Part shown: positions 32,158 to 42,712 of the stretch, one piece after another
How the letters are laid out: each line of letters begins with the position of its first letter
Numbering within the stretch: position 1 is the first letter of the stretch
NCBI GenBank assembly: GCA_963971575.1
Contig: OZ020616.1
Span: 11,517,934-11,581,933, forward strand
DNA: 64,000 nt
From: Liopterus haemorrhoidalis
Lineage: Eukaryota; Arthropoda; Insecta; Coleoptera; Dytiscidae
Direction of reading: 5' to 3'
Position numbers and translations under genes: made by a program
Notes under the pieces: model-generated
Told to the model about the DNA's origin: nothing
What the model saw: the letters and a program-made list of their open reading frames with translations, nothing else
Databases searched by the model: none

Positions 32158-33076
32158 CGAGGTGTGTAAATTAAGTAACCGGACTAGCATCATAGCCTGG
32201 CAACATTTGGGACGTGAAACTTGGAGGGGCGGCAGGTGAACATATGATACGCCCTCAGTACGAGTTTGAACTCGCTAGAGTAATTTTGTTGTCCGTAGAA
32301 ATTTTTTTCGTGAAACAGTTTTCTCTAGTGCGTTCTAAAAATGAGTGACATTCATTTCCAGCAACGGTGTGGTATTAGGTGTGTGTATCAGGTTTTGCTT
32401 CAGACTTGGGCACAGTACAACGGAAACTTTTGCAAAACTTCAGCAGGCCTACAGAGACAGTGTTTTGTCAAGGACCCAGGTTTTTTGGTAGTTTAAGACA
32501 TTTTCAGAAGGAAGCGAGTTGATTGAAGGTGAATCACGCAGCGGAAGGCCTTCATCTTCAAGAACTGATGAAAATGTCGACAGAATCTGGGATCTTGTGT
32601 GTTCAGATCGTCGGTTGACAGTCAGAATGATCGGGGAAGAGTTGAATTTGACTCATATTACCGTTCAGATTTTGACCAATGAATTGGGGATAAGAAAAAT
32701 CTGCGCAAAAATTGTTCCAAAAAACCTTTCACAGGACCAAAAGGTGGGCCAGTAAAAATATTTCTGTGGCTCCTCAGCCTCCTTATTCGACTGACTTGAG
32801 TCCTTGTGACTTTTTCCTCTTCCTAAGTTTGAAAAATCACTTCAAGGGACATGTCATTTTGGGACATTCGAAAACATTCAAACGTCCGTAATCGACCAGC
32901 TGAAAGCAATTTCAGTATCCGAGTTCCAGCACTGCTATGAGGATTGGAAAAACTGTCTCCAGCGCTGTGTGGCTTCTCAAGGAAGTTATTTTGAGGGAGA
33001 CAATATTGAATTGTAATTCTATTCGAATAAAAAAATAAATAAATAATCAGTCCGGTTACTTAATTTACACACCTCT
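32158..33076 (+). mobile_element. Mariner element, internally deleted (919 bp)
   Basis: The termini read GAGGTGTGTAAATTAAGTAA then CCGGACT at the left, with an exact complement at the right (AGTCCGGTTACTTAATTTAC...), and TA on both sides. The long exact repeat suggests a fairly young insertion. About 400 bp of the transposase middle is missing (see next). Confidence 0.85.
32341..33016 (+). pseudogene. Mariner transposase with catalytic core deleted
   Basis: It starts at ATG 32341 (MSDIHFQQRC). After a frame change come GESRSGRPSSSRTDENVDRI, SDRRLTVRMIGEELNLTHIT and LGIRKICAKIVPKNLSQDQK, the paired helix-turn-helix region with its GRP linker. Directly after QDQK the sequence jumps to APQPPYSTDLSPCDFFLFLS, the block with the third catalytic Asp, and goes on to a normal C-terminus (...CYEDWKNCLQRCVASQGSYF). 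Both the first (DESW-type) and second (HDNAPxH-type) catalytic segments are absent. The clean junction suggests one internal deletion. Confidence 0.8.
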
Positions 33077-33863
33077 TATATTAAGCTATAAAATTAAATT
33101 TTAGAAAAGAAAAAAAAAATACACAAAAAAATCATATTGACGTCAGGCTGGTCACGTGGCTTCATATAGTGCCATAGTTTGAGAAAAGCTAACGGTAGCA
33201 GCGAAATGTAAAAAAATATTTATTTTTACATTTTTTTGGCAAATCACCATGAAAACGAAACCACCAAAATCTTGTATTTTAAAATGAACATGTAACTTCT
33301 TCTTTTTTTTTTTCGCAGTGCATGTTCCTATATGGGTGTTGTAAAAAGTTGAAAGACTCACGTTTGCTAAATGGAAACGCGTCCGCCAGTCATTATGTTG
33401 TCTCCGCACTGATGAATTGAGAAGTTAATTTCGAGTGAAAAGCTATTTATTTCTTGAATTATTGTTGATTGAGAGTTTAAAGTCAATAAAAACAACTTAT
33501 GTGCTCAACTGCCAAGAATTTATATGTCTTGTCAAGAAATTAGTTAAGAATTTCATACAAGACCATTATCAACATTCACTTTTTTATCATAGGCATAGTT
33601 CATTCACCAACCTTTATGTGTAAAAAATAAAATATTACGTCAAAAAATCTGCCGAAAATATTTGTTATTTCACACAGCAAAGGTTTTTATTTGAAACCCG
33701 ACCCGAAAAATTTATAAATACTAATAAAACTAAATATATAATTAGTATAATATATCTTATTTTGTCATACCTAACTAAGACGGAAAGTTCATTTTTATGT
33801 TGCATATTTATAATACATTTATAATATTATAAAGTATTAGTTCACATAGATACATCAGAGTCA
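33077..33863. other. knot intron, nothing recognised
   Basis: No supported feature. Confidence 0.35.
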
Positions 33864-33871
33864 CACTTATG

Positions 33872-34197
33872 CAGAGCCGTAACATATTTTTGGCGCCCCT
33901 GGCAAATACGTAAGATAACGCCCTCGGGAAATACTTAAGGAAGTAGGAATACAAATAAAGTAGAATTTTTATCTTTTTCATTTTATTTAAGAAGGGCATT
34001 ATTTTAATTTTAATTTTAAAAGAGAGGTGAAAATACAAGTGATGACCTAAAAAAAGAGTCCTCACTTTTAAAATACAAGTGATGACGAAAAACAAAACGT
34101 CCTCATCTCTAAACCCAAACAAAAACCGCACGATGGCGCCCCTTAGGCCTCGCGCCCCTGACCCATGCCCCTTTGCCAGGGCGTTGCTACGGCTCTG
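33872..34197. mobile_element. hAT-type miniature element with internal GTGATGAC module
   Basis: CAGAGCCGTAAC and GTTGCTACGGCTCTG are inverted termini. CACTTATG and CACTTGCG flank it as an imperfect (6 of 8) 8-bp duplication. Near the centre, AAGTGATGACCTAAAAAAAG and AGTCCTCACTT, and then a second partial unit (AAGTGATGACGA...CGTCCTCATC), form tandem palindromic modules. GGCGCCCC lies near both ends. It is non-coding; the two antiparallel open frames here are shadows of repeat sequence. Confidence 0.7.
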
Positions 34198-34289
34198 CAC
34201 TTGCGTAACTAAAGTCATCAAATCTATAAACGTATTACAAGATGAAATATATACTAAAAAATTTTTGTCCAGTAACTTTCCTCGATAAC

Positions 34290-34937
34290 TTTCGAAAAAA
34301 TAATCAAATCGAAAATTCCTATTGAACTATTCCGGTTCTTATCAGTGTGCATTACTAATAATTTTTATCCTCTTGGATAACAAGGTGTGGACCAAATGTT
34401 TTTTAGCATATTTTTGTCAAAAATTGTGTTGAAATAAATGTTTAAAAACTGCTTTTTGTTAAATAAAAAAACGATTTATCGATAAATTAACCTCATCAAA
34501 AATTCCTCTTGAACTATTTCAGTTACCATCAGTATATATTATTGAGATTTTATTCAGTTTTTTAAACCAACCCATTTGGGATACAGGGTATTGGACAAAA
34601 GTTTTTTAACATATTTTTGATGAAAAAAAAAACGTTAAAATATTTTTTTTTTCTCAAAAATAAAACCGTGTTCGTTTATCTATGTAGGTCTTAAGAAGTT
34701 TTATTTGATATCCTACTCAAAATTTTAATAACATTTTTTTTTTCTAAATACAAATTTGTTTATATTTCTAGGGCGACGTTTCTATTTTTTTTTAAGTGTT
34801 TTTCCTACATATGGATCAAAAAACTGTATATACATGCCAAATTTCAACTCTCGAGGTCTAGATATTTCGGCAAATTTTCTACCGTACAGACAGACAGACA
34901 GACACATTAGTAACGGTATAAGGGTTTTTTAGGCTAA
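34290..34937 (-). repeat. Diverged R-family relic with tandem duplication
   Basis: It ends with the GACAGACAGACA tract and GGTATAAGGGTTTTTT of R elements and contains CATGCCAAATTTCAACTCTC. The AAAAATTCCTNTTGAACTAT ... GGTGTGG/ATACAGGGTATT section occurs twice (about 34300-34440 and 34490-34640), so the copy or its ancestor contained an internal tandem duplication. The 3' palindromic end is absent. Confidence 0.5.
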
Positions 34938-35541
34938 TACAATGAGTCAAATATTTAAAAAAATTGTTCGAAAAATAGATATATAGCAAACCCTCGATTA
35001 TTCTAGGTTAGATTAGGTTTATCAAATTAGCGTTAATGAAAATTTCGATTCTCACGGTATATAAATATTTGTCTAGTGTTGTGTCCTATATATATATATA
35101 TAAATAAGTAAATCCAAAAGCAAATATTAGTACACTTGTTTTACAGGGTAATTTTATAACATATTTGGCAATTTTGTTATCAATAGTATAATAAATATTA
35201 CTAAGACGAATCATAAAAAGGTCATCAAGAAATGGTTACTATCACTTTTATTATTTGAGATATCAAAATTGCTTGATAACTGATTAATTATTGTTTTGCC
35301 AAACCTTAACCAACTCTGATTATTTGTTTATAATTTAAGTTATATTCGCACACAAAACCTCGGTCTCTGTGGGTCCTGTAACATCATTTATTCTTTTTTT
35401 TTTTTAACAAATAAATAAAAATTATTATTATTATACTATATGCGAGTCAAGCAACTGTATATGCATGCCAAATTTTTTTAGACCAGTCGTTATTATGCAA
35501 TGTCTGCCGTAGAGAAAGTTAGGGTGTAACTGTCTGTACAG

Positions 35542-35694
35542 CAGTGGTTCTCAACCTTTTTTAGGTGGCGGCACCTTTATATAAAATATGAAACATCCAA
35601 GGCACCCTCTTTTCTCCATAACTGTATCAATTCTACGAAGTTCACGATACCCCTTTCATATAGCTACCTAAAGCACCCTGGTTGAGAACCATGG
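35542..35694. mobile_element. hAT-type miniature element (153 bp)
   Basis: CAGTGGTTCTCAACC and GGTTGAGAACCATGG are inverted termini. GGCACC and GGCACCCT pieces lie inside. No clear duplication remains. Confidence 0.6.
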
Positions 35695-36567
35695 CGTTAG
35701 ACAATATTATGCCTACCAAATCCTAAAAATTAATAGCCATGAGCGCTATCTGTCGTTTTTGTTTCGATCGTCGAAGTGTTGTTGAACTTTTGGCACAACA
35801 TCTTGCATTTACTGTTCTAGAATTCCGCTTTTTATTTAATTGAAAAATATGTGTAGATTCCCCACCTTATTTGTTCCTTATTAAATAATTGATTTAATTT
35901 GGTGTATTTGAGAGGTAGATCTGTTTTCGGCCGTTTGCCGTTGCACATCGACTGCTAATTCCATTTGTTCTCGTTTGTCCGACCTCTTTCCAGCTTAATT
36001 TCATTTATTCTGGCTTTACCGTTTGTCGTGTTGCTGTGTTCACAGCCTCGTTCACTCTACGCCTGCCTCACCTCGTCTCGTTCATGCAACGATGGGGGAT
36101 TTCACAGATTTTAAAATTGGAGAATTTTACCAAATTTGATTATTTGGATGAACGAATATTGAATTTTTATTCATTTTATTAAAATTACATTCTTTTGAAC
36201 TGGAAATTCAAGATATTTTAAATTAAATGTAACTTTATATAGTACAGGAAATGAAAGAAAAATAGAAATGCACAAGTGTTTTATGAAAAATTGTATTGAT
36301 GTAAAGTACTATTTTAATTCATAAAAATATGTTTATAAACGGAGTTAGACGATCAAATTATGAGACAGCTGACTTTTATTGGTTATTGCAGCACGTCAGT
36401 GTTTGTTGTTGTGTTAGTCATACCATTACTCAGATTGGATTTAGTGTCCAAAGCCCAGTGGCGGATTGAACTATTGACGTACAAGCGCAAGCCTCATTAA
36501 GCCCCCCCCCCCTTATTATTATTATTTTTTTGTTTCAAAACATTTATTTGTAATCACACGTAATATA
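35695..36567. other. knot intron, nothing firmly recognised
   Basis: A CCCAGTGGCGGATTGAA motif at 36457 followed by a C-run (36500-36511) resembles a solo hAT-type terminus. Nothing else was found. Confidence 0.35.
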
Positions 36568-37527
36568 CAGGTTACCCCCCGTTCAACGTGGGGAATACGT
36601 TCTGGACATGATCGCGTTAAGCGAAATTTCGCAATCAACGAGGGATTTTTGAAAATTACATTGTAAAACTCGACTTTATTTATCAAATAAACATTAAGAA
36701 TAACAAAAAGGCATATATTAAATAATTAATTATTTATTTGTTTCGTTCCACGTTGGAAAAAGGAATCTAAATTCCCTTGTTTGGCCTCTCTACGTTTATT
36801 GCACAAAATTTGCCGATAACTGTCAAGTAAAGTGGGAAACAGAATGCGAGTTTGACGGCGCGTTGACGCCGTTCTTACGGCGCTATCTGTCAGAAGAAAG
36901 TTAAAACCAAGCTGTCGTACGCAAGTGCACAGAATAGACAACGTCCTACAGCGTTCGAACGCCGTTGATACTGAATGTTCGTCAACTTCCAACTTTTGAC
37001 GCCGTTGAACGTTGACGCAGAACACCTAACCTCAGTTTTTACTGAATGGTAAAGTGTTTGTATGTATAAATAACTTGCATACAACATAAATAACATCACA
37101 CACAAGTCTTCATCATCCATTATACTTTTAATAAAAGAAAGCGCACGTATAAGTACAGATATAGGTTGTCAACTGACACTTGACGGCATTAAAAATTATT
37201 GCATTGTGTGCAGGCGAAAATTCTCAACGGCGCTAACGCAACGCTGTCGCAAATGACGGCGCGCTGACGGCGTAGCGCGCTGTGCATTCTGCTCCAGGCT
37301 TAATGCATTACAGCCACGTTTAACAGCTCTCACCCGCTCGGTATCTTCGTCGTTCTCTTCTAACAACTCCATGCATTGATTGTGAAGAGAAAGGGCCTTT
37401 TCGATGATTTTAACAGTTAAATTTCGCACGGGAACAGGTTCGTCATTTTCTAGGGACGTATGGCAATTGTCGGTCGCATTATAACGAATCCGCACTATCC
37501 GGGGTCGCAATGAACGGGGGTTAACTG
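36568..37527 (-). mobile_element. Pogo/Tigger-type relic carrying a nested miniature element
   Basis: CAGGTTACCCCCCGTTCAAC at the left and the complement CAGTTAACCCCCGTTCATTG at the right are inverted termini flanked by TA, in the manner of pogo/Tigger elements. GCGTTAAGCGAAATTTCGC next to the left end is also typical. Coding is confined to the C-terminus of the transposase on the minus strand: LENDEPVPVRNLTVKIIEKA, ELLEENDEDTERVRAVKRG, and after an insertion LLDSYRQILCNKRREAKQGN and LDSFFQRG. The DDE part has been deleted. Confidence 0.7.
36832..37299. mobile_element. GC-rich miniature element nested in the Tigger relic
   Basis: GTGGGAAACAGAATGCGAGT at the left and the complement GCCTGGAGCAGAATGCACAG at the right are related termini. 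GACGGCG, CGTTGACGCCG and CAACGGCG recur many times next to both ends as subterminal repeats. The element splits the Tigger C-terminus between ...RAVKRGCNAL and LLDSYRQIL..., proving it came second. The minus-strand frames at 36726-37120 run through it and are not genes. Confidence 0.6.
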
Positions 37528-37789
37528 TAACAAAAAATAAAATAAGTAATAATTTTTCTTTAAATCAAATAAACGTTTACATCATAATGCCGTTATTATT
37601 TTAATGCAGTAAAATAATTCCATAACCTAATATCGTACAATAAAAAATAACTTAATAACAAATTCATAAAAACTAAAATCACATACATTTTGGCATTAAA
37701 ATTATATAACATTTGTACTTAGTTATATCACGCAATTTATTAAAGTATTACTTTTCGGGCTTTTAAAATTTATCAATTAAATTATCATA

Positions 37790-38290
37790 ATTTAATAATT
37801 GTACTATGTCATTTTCGATAAACATGAGAGATAAATCTGTTAAACGTAAATTACCCAAAGAATTGCGTAAATAGTCTCACTCTCTTCAACTCCGAAAAAG
37901 AACGTTTGGCTGCTGCATTACATATGGGTATGGTATTATATTTTAAATGGTTTCTACATTGGGAAAAGTAGATTGTAAACCAGTTAATATGAGTTCATTT
38001 CCACGGGATTTGATTTCTTTTCTTCCTTAGCATACTTAAGGAAATGAATAACTTCTTCTTTAAAGTATCTACTATCAATATCACTTTCATATTTCGTTGT
38101 TATTCTTTTTATGCATTCGTCAAAGGTATCTTCACTCAAATTAAGATTTAGAACAAGTTCAAAATCATACATGACATGGTCGTAAACGGTGCATCTAAAA
38201 TTTATTTCTGTTATAAGTGCGTCGCAAATTACTTTGTGAATGTTCACCATAAAAGATTTTTGTCCTGTCAATATGGTGTCGTTGTCGGCA
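37790..38290 (-). pseudogene. hAT transposase C-terminus
   Basis: On the minus strand, MTGQKSFMVNIHKVICDALI, TEINFRCTVYDHVMYDFELV, LNLSEDTFDECIKRITTKYE and SDIDSRYFKEEVIHFLKYAK follow the pattern of ZMYM/zinc-finger-linked hAT transposases. After a frame break near 37980, ICNAAAKRSFSELKRVRLF matches the hAT dimerisation block (NC-AERSFS-LK-IK). A full transposase would be about 600-700 residues, so only the last third remains. Terminal repeats were not found. Confidence 0.7.
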
Positions 38291-38431
38291 GTTTCAACAA
38301 ATTGATGCTTTTTTTCTTCTTATTCTTATCTCCTTATAATTCCAATATTCGGTTAATAATTTAGCCAATTACCATTTTTCAATAAATAAATAATCAAGAA
38401 AATACAATATAAATATGGTTAACAGCCATTA

Positions 38432-38566
38432 ATGCGCGCGCAGCCAGTACGGGAATGAAAATTCTCGTAAACTGCACATGCGCATTGCTGCGAATTTATT
38501 CTTTCCCGCACAACGCACATGCGCATTGGGGCGCATTTATCATTCCCGCAACACCTGCGCGCGCAT
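38432..38566. mobile_element. Small GC-rich inverted-repeat element
   Basis: ATGCGCGCGCAG and CTGCGCGCGCAT are perfect 12-bp inverted termini, followed inward by GGGAATG and CATTCCC. Inside, GCACATGCGCATTG occurs twice in tandem (38476, 38516). The GC content contrasts sharply with the flanks. Confidence 0.55.
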
Positions 38567-38789
38567 CAGGGTGACATGCGAAATTACGCTAATTTCCTGT
38601 CAACTAACAGTATCGAAATGAGACAGTACTACGGTTTCCTACGACAAGTATGAATATATTGTTTATATTATTTCCTATAAACATTCAACGAAAAAATAAA
38701 TATTTTTTTACAATTTTGTGTGCAATGTAAAATTACACCTGTTAATGCAGGTATAAACTAAAACATTTTTTTCTTTTAAATTTGAGATT

Positions 38790-39245
38790 TTCGCCGAAGA
38801 TGTATCGATAAACTTTTGTCCCCCACCCTATTTCACAGAGGATTTGATCGGTTAGTTTTTCGAATAATATACGAAAATATCGTTTTAAAAAGTCGTTGAA
38901 AAAAAAAAACTATTTTGTACAAATTATTTGCTATGCGGTATCATATGAAATCTTTTAAGACGTAGATTAAGGAACGAAAGGTAGTTTTTTGAATTTATTT
39001 CTTTTTAAACGATGTTGGCCAAAAATGTGCTAAAAACGGGGAGTTAATCTGCAATACTGAAAAATTCTGAGTATAATGTGAACAGGAAGTTTTGATCTGA
39101 TAATTATTTCAAAAATTATTGCATTTTTTGTAGCACCATGCGTACAGTATTTATTTGACTGGATAAATAAATGGGTAGCCAATCACTTACTATAATAAAT
39201 ACTTGCGAAATCCTGAAATATGTGAAAATTCACACTTTACTTGTT
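38790..39245 (+). repeat. Diverged R-family relic
   Basis: It retains CTTTTGTCCCCCACCCTATT, the TCAAATGAAA-type block (ATCATATGAAATCTTTTAAG), TTATTGCATTTTTTGTAGC, and a 3' end CTTGCGAAATCCTGAAATAT with GTGAAAATTCACAC. The 5' microsatellite end and the tRNA-like module are not recognisable. Confidence 0.45.
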
Positions 39246-39818
39246 TCAGTTTTACTTTTTTATTACTCAATATTATCTTTTTCTACTGCAAAAGTGACAT
39301 CACAACCTTCTCTTTATTAATTCTAATTTGCCAATTGGCAATAAACCAAAATCGTGTAGTCTTTTTGCTTCCATTATACGTTCTCTGAACATGGACCCAT
39401 TAAAATCTATTGGTATGTCCATCCGGTCATTTCTACGGCCTGTTATAGACGGACGGACGTACGGTGGACGCGCGCATAACGGCCGCAGTTTTGGTACATT
39501 ATCACTGGCATGCTGGATCACTGGGGGTTGCTATGGTAACAGACACCGCTCACCCCCGAACAACTCACCCTCGGCCAGGCAGGGACTAAGTTATAGTTTA
39601 CAGGTGAAACTGAAAGGAAACATTTTACAGTAAATTTGGTGGTCATATAGTCATGTGCGTAAAAATAGCAGTATCAGAAAAATATTAGTATAAATACAAA
39701 AAAAAACTTGGTTTAAGTAATAACAAAGCCAAAATTTTACTGATATATTGTATTTTAAGAACAACTTTATTATTTTAATAAAAAGAAAGTATTTTTGTCG
39801 ATTCATTAAAAAAATATA
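39246..39818. other. GC-richer patch with unassigned minus-strand frame
   Basis: From 39380 to 39590 the base composition rises. A minus-strand frame (39521-39300) reads protein-like (SITGRRNDRMDIPIDFNGSM, EAKRLHDFGLLPIGKLELIK), but I do not recognise it and the plus strand is open over the same part. It may be a fragment of a transposon or of a host gene copy. Confidence 0.25.
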
Positions 39819-40834
39819 CAGGGTGTTTGTTTGAAACGGGGCACCCCGAAAATCTCCTTTATTTGTAAAGATACAAAAAATCTTCAGAACAAAAGTTAAA
39901 CTAGACAAAAAGGCCCATCTAAAGGTTACTATAAGAATTCTGAGGCACTTCCGGTTTCACCGGAAATGATGTCAACTTTTGATCTAGCATAGGGAATCGA
40001 TAATTTTATATATTTTTTTAAAAAGTACATTCAATTAGCTTTACAATGACACCAAAAAGTCATATTTTTATGTTAACCATTTCAAAATGGCGACCATTTA
40101 TATACAAAATAATAATCAACATAAGTTTTAAAAAGTTGAACGTAGCAAGCTTTGAAAACAATAAAAAAAGAAACAAAATATCTCTAAAATAAACTGTTGT
40201 AACTAGTTATTATATGAAATAACATGAAATAACTTAAATTTTAATTTTACAATTAAATGTTTTATAAATAACAAGAGTTTAATAGTTTATTTTGCTTATT
40301 TTTGTTTGAAAAAAAAAAAAAAATGTATTAATGGAAGAGTTTTTATTAAGAATGTGTGGACAATAATGTTGGTATGATCGAACATTTGTAATTTTTCTTT
40401 TTTTTTTTTTTTGTAAAATAATTGTAAAAAGTATTTTTTTTTTCTAAATAGTCAAACAGTAAATTTTAGAAATATTTTGTTTCTTTTTTTATTGTTTTCA
40501 AAGCTTGCTACGTTCAATTATGTAAAACTTATGTTGATTATTATTTTGTAAATAAATGGTCGCCATTTTGAAATGGTTAACATAAAAATATGACTTTTTG
40601 ATGTCATTGTAAAGCTAATTTAATGTACTTTTAGGAAAAAAATATAAAATTATTGATTCCCTATGCTAGATCAAAAGTTGACATAATTTCCGGTGAAACT
40701 GGAAGTGCCTCAGAATTCTTATAGTCACCTTTAGATGGGCCTTTTTATCTAGTTTAACTTTTCTTCTGAAGATTTTTTGTATCTTTACAAATAAAGGAGA
40801 TTTTCGGGGTGCCCCGTTTCAAACAAACACCCTG
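39819..40834. mobile_element. Long foldback element (1,016 bp, arms about 370 bp)
   Basis: The left arm starts CAGGGTGTTTGTTTGAAACG and the right arm ends with its complement. The arms stay collinear through GGCACTTCCGGTTTCACCGG, GCATAGGGAATCGATAATTT, ACCATTTCAAAATGGCGACC and AGCTTTGAAAACAATAAAAA, with only a few percent mismatches. TATA lies on both sides. The central roughly 270 bp is poly-A/T-like. It is non-coding. The near identity of the arms implies recent formation or gene conversion between arms. Confidence 0.8.
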
Positions 40835-41029
40835 TATATAGTATTTGTAAAAATATATTCCTTACGCTGTTCATAAATATAGCAGTACACTTCATAAAAT
40901 AAATAAAATATTTTAATATCCAATATTCTTTATTATTTCTGTAATTTCGGATCTTCACTAAAGTCACCTAGGTTTTCTGGTAAATGGACATAATACAACC
41001 GAGAATATTAAAGTTGGAAAGCATATTTT

Positions 41030-41530
41030 CCACTAATTCTCTGCTTTATGATTTCCAAGAAAATTTTGTACTACTTGAATAAATGAACACCAAAAATTAG
41101 ATTCAATCTCGTTCATTGATGCGGTTGGATTTGATTGTGGATCTTCAGTAGGTTGCTTTATCTAAGGACCATCAAATATTCTGGATTTCAGTTTTTCAGT
41201 GTTAATCCCAGGAAATTTACGTGTCAAGTAGCCTACACAAAGTCCATCTCTATTTAAAGCCTTCAAAAATTGCTACATAAACCCAAACTTGAAATGTAAG
41301 GGTGGAAATATAATTTTCTCTCTCGCAACCAAAGGTTCGTTGACAACGTTTTGTTTTTCTTGAATTATGACATTTCTCAATGGAAATCACCCAATTACTG
41401 CTAACCCAGTGCTGATCCTTAGTTCTGCTGTCCCAAAGACATAAAAAACAAGGATATTTTGTATATCCACTTTGCTGTCCAAGGAGGAAGTTTACCGTTT
41501 TTAGATAAAAAACTAAAATCAATTAGTCTG
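41030..41530 (-). pseudogene. Fragment of a conserved repetitive protein family of unknown function
   Basis: On the minus strand KTVNFLLGQQSGYTKYPCFL is followed by CLWDSRTKDQHWVSSNW, then after small frame changes by PLxxK-FG-M..FLKALN, FPGINTEKLKSRIFDGP and NFLGNHKAEN. I recognise this order (LLGxQxGYTKYPCFLCxWDSR, HWxxKxW, FVKALDxxGECF, FPGLS, FLGN-KAxNY) from many uncharacterised, high-copy proteins in aphids, other arthropods and cnidarians. I know no experimental function. Frameshifts at both ends mark it as a relic. Confidence 0.6.
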
Positions 41531-41771
41531 TATCTCAAAAACTAGAACTGCTACGAAAAAGAGTCGGGCATTTTTGGAATCAGCACATCAAAAATATTCA
41601 AAATCAGTTCTTAGTTTTGCGGCACCAAGATAAAAACAATATTTTGTTGGGCAGTGTTATTTAATGGTCATAGATATATTTTTTTTATCTGTAGCTACAA
41701 TATCCGGTCTGGTTTTCGGCTGTGTTTTATTAAAATCGGTTTAGTTGTTCCAAAGTTAAAGTGATAGTGTG

Positions 41772-41831
41772 CAATTCGTAACATCAGCAACCTTGATGTA
41801 CGTGACCTCTAACCATGGCCTTGTGACAATA
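41772..41831. repeat. 60-bp dispersed repeat, first copy
   Basis: GTAACATCAGCAACCTTGAT followed by GTGACCTCTAACCATG recurs at 46041-46101 in the same orientation with a few differences. Neither copy is part of a recognised element. Confidence 0.55.
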
Positions 41832-41864
41832 TTTGTACGTGCGGGTAAAACAAAATTCATTTTT

Positions 41865-42211
41865 GTACGGGTTTTTCTTGGATTTCCACCGAAATAAATA
41901 TAATATTAATTATGTAAATTCTTTATTAAAGCGACTAGTTTCGCTCATTCGAGCATTATCAAGCTTGAATTCATTCAAAAGTTATGACTTGCCTAAGCAA
42001 CCGTTAGCATACTCCATTTTATTTTCTGACAAGGTTTTACCGCGTATTTTGACCATTATGTTAACTTTTATTTATTTATTATTTATTTGTGTTTATCATT
42101 TTCGACAATCAGCTTGATAATGCTCGAATGAGCGAAACTAGTCGCTTTAATAAAGAATTTACATAATTAATATTATATTTATTTCGGTGGAAATCCAAGA
42201 AAAACCCGTAC
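41865..42211. mobile_element. Foldback element with hammerhead-like arms
   Basis: Two arms of about 100 bp (41865-41965, 42111-42211) are exact inverses, starting GTACGGGTTTTTCTTGGATT. Each arm ends inward with a hammerhead-like set: TTGATAA, a GCTC-GAAT-GAGC hairpin, GAAAC, TA, GTC and GCTT. The layout parallels the 7.1-kb element. It is likely the terminal-repeat debris of another Penelope-like or retrozyme family. Confidence 0.55.
42111..42147 (+). ncRNA. Decayed hammerhead-like motif
   Basis: The order is AGC-TTGATAA-T-[GCTC GAAT GAGC]-GAAAC-TA-GTC-GCT. Stem II is a perfect 4-bp hairpin, and GAAA and GTC are intact. Against the canonical CUGAUGA box, the first C and the second G are changed (UUGAUAA), which should abolish cleavage. 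AGC/GCT can form stem I. An identical motif lies on the minus strand at 41928-41965. Confidence 0.35.
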
Positions 42212-42712
42212 AACTCCTATTACGTAACCACCAATAATCTTATACATTCAAAATTCATTTTTCTTTTCATATTTAACGCATTTTCTTGAAATGATCAGCG
42301 ACAACATAAGTTTCTTCAGTGGAAAACTTGGTACATGATTTATACACTAATCAGAATTGAAATAATTTTTAAAATTGGTTGTTCCAAAATTACGACAATT
42401 TTTTAGTCAAAAATAAGAAAAAAAGATTGGGAAACCTGTACTCTCATATAGATATACATAGGTTTTACATTTTCTCGAAATTTTTAGTGACAGTATATGT
42501 ATACTTTCAATACTAATGAATAATAACGACGGAGACAATAATATCTAATTGTCTCAGAGCGAAGCCGAGAGAGCCAGCTAGTTAATAATAAAAGTTAAAT
42601 AAAAAATAATAAGTTTTATTTAATTTTTTTCATTTGTTTCTTCGTATATTCATTGTTTTATTCAAACATATTTTATGAATGGAAATCTTATGGAGTTGAT
42701 CCAAATTAAAAG

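Noticed and set aside
36726..37120. Minus-strand frames as small host genes
   Set aside because: They run across the junction of a Tigger C-terminus and a nested miniature element.
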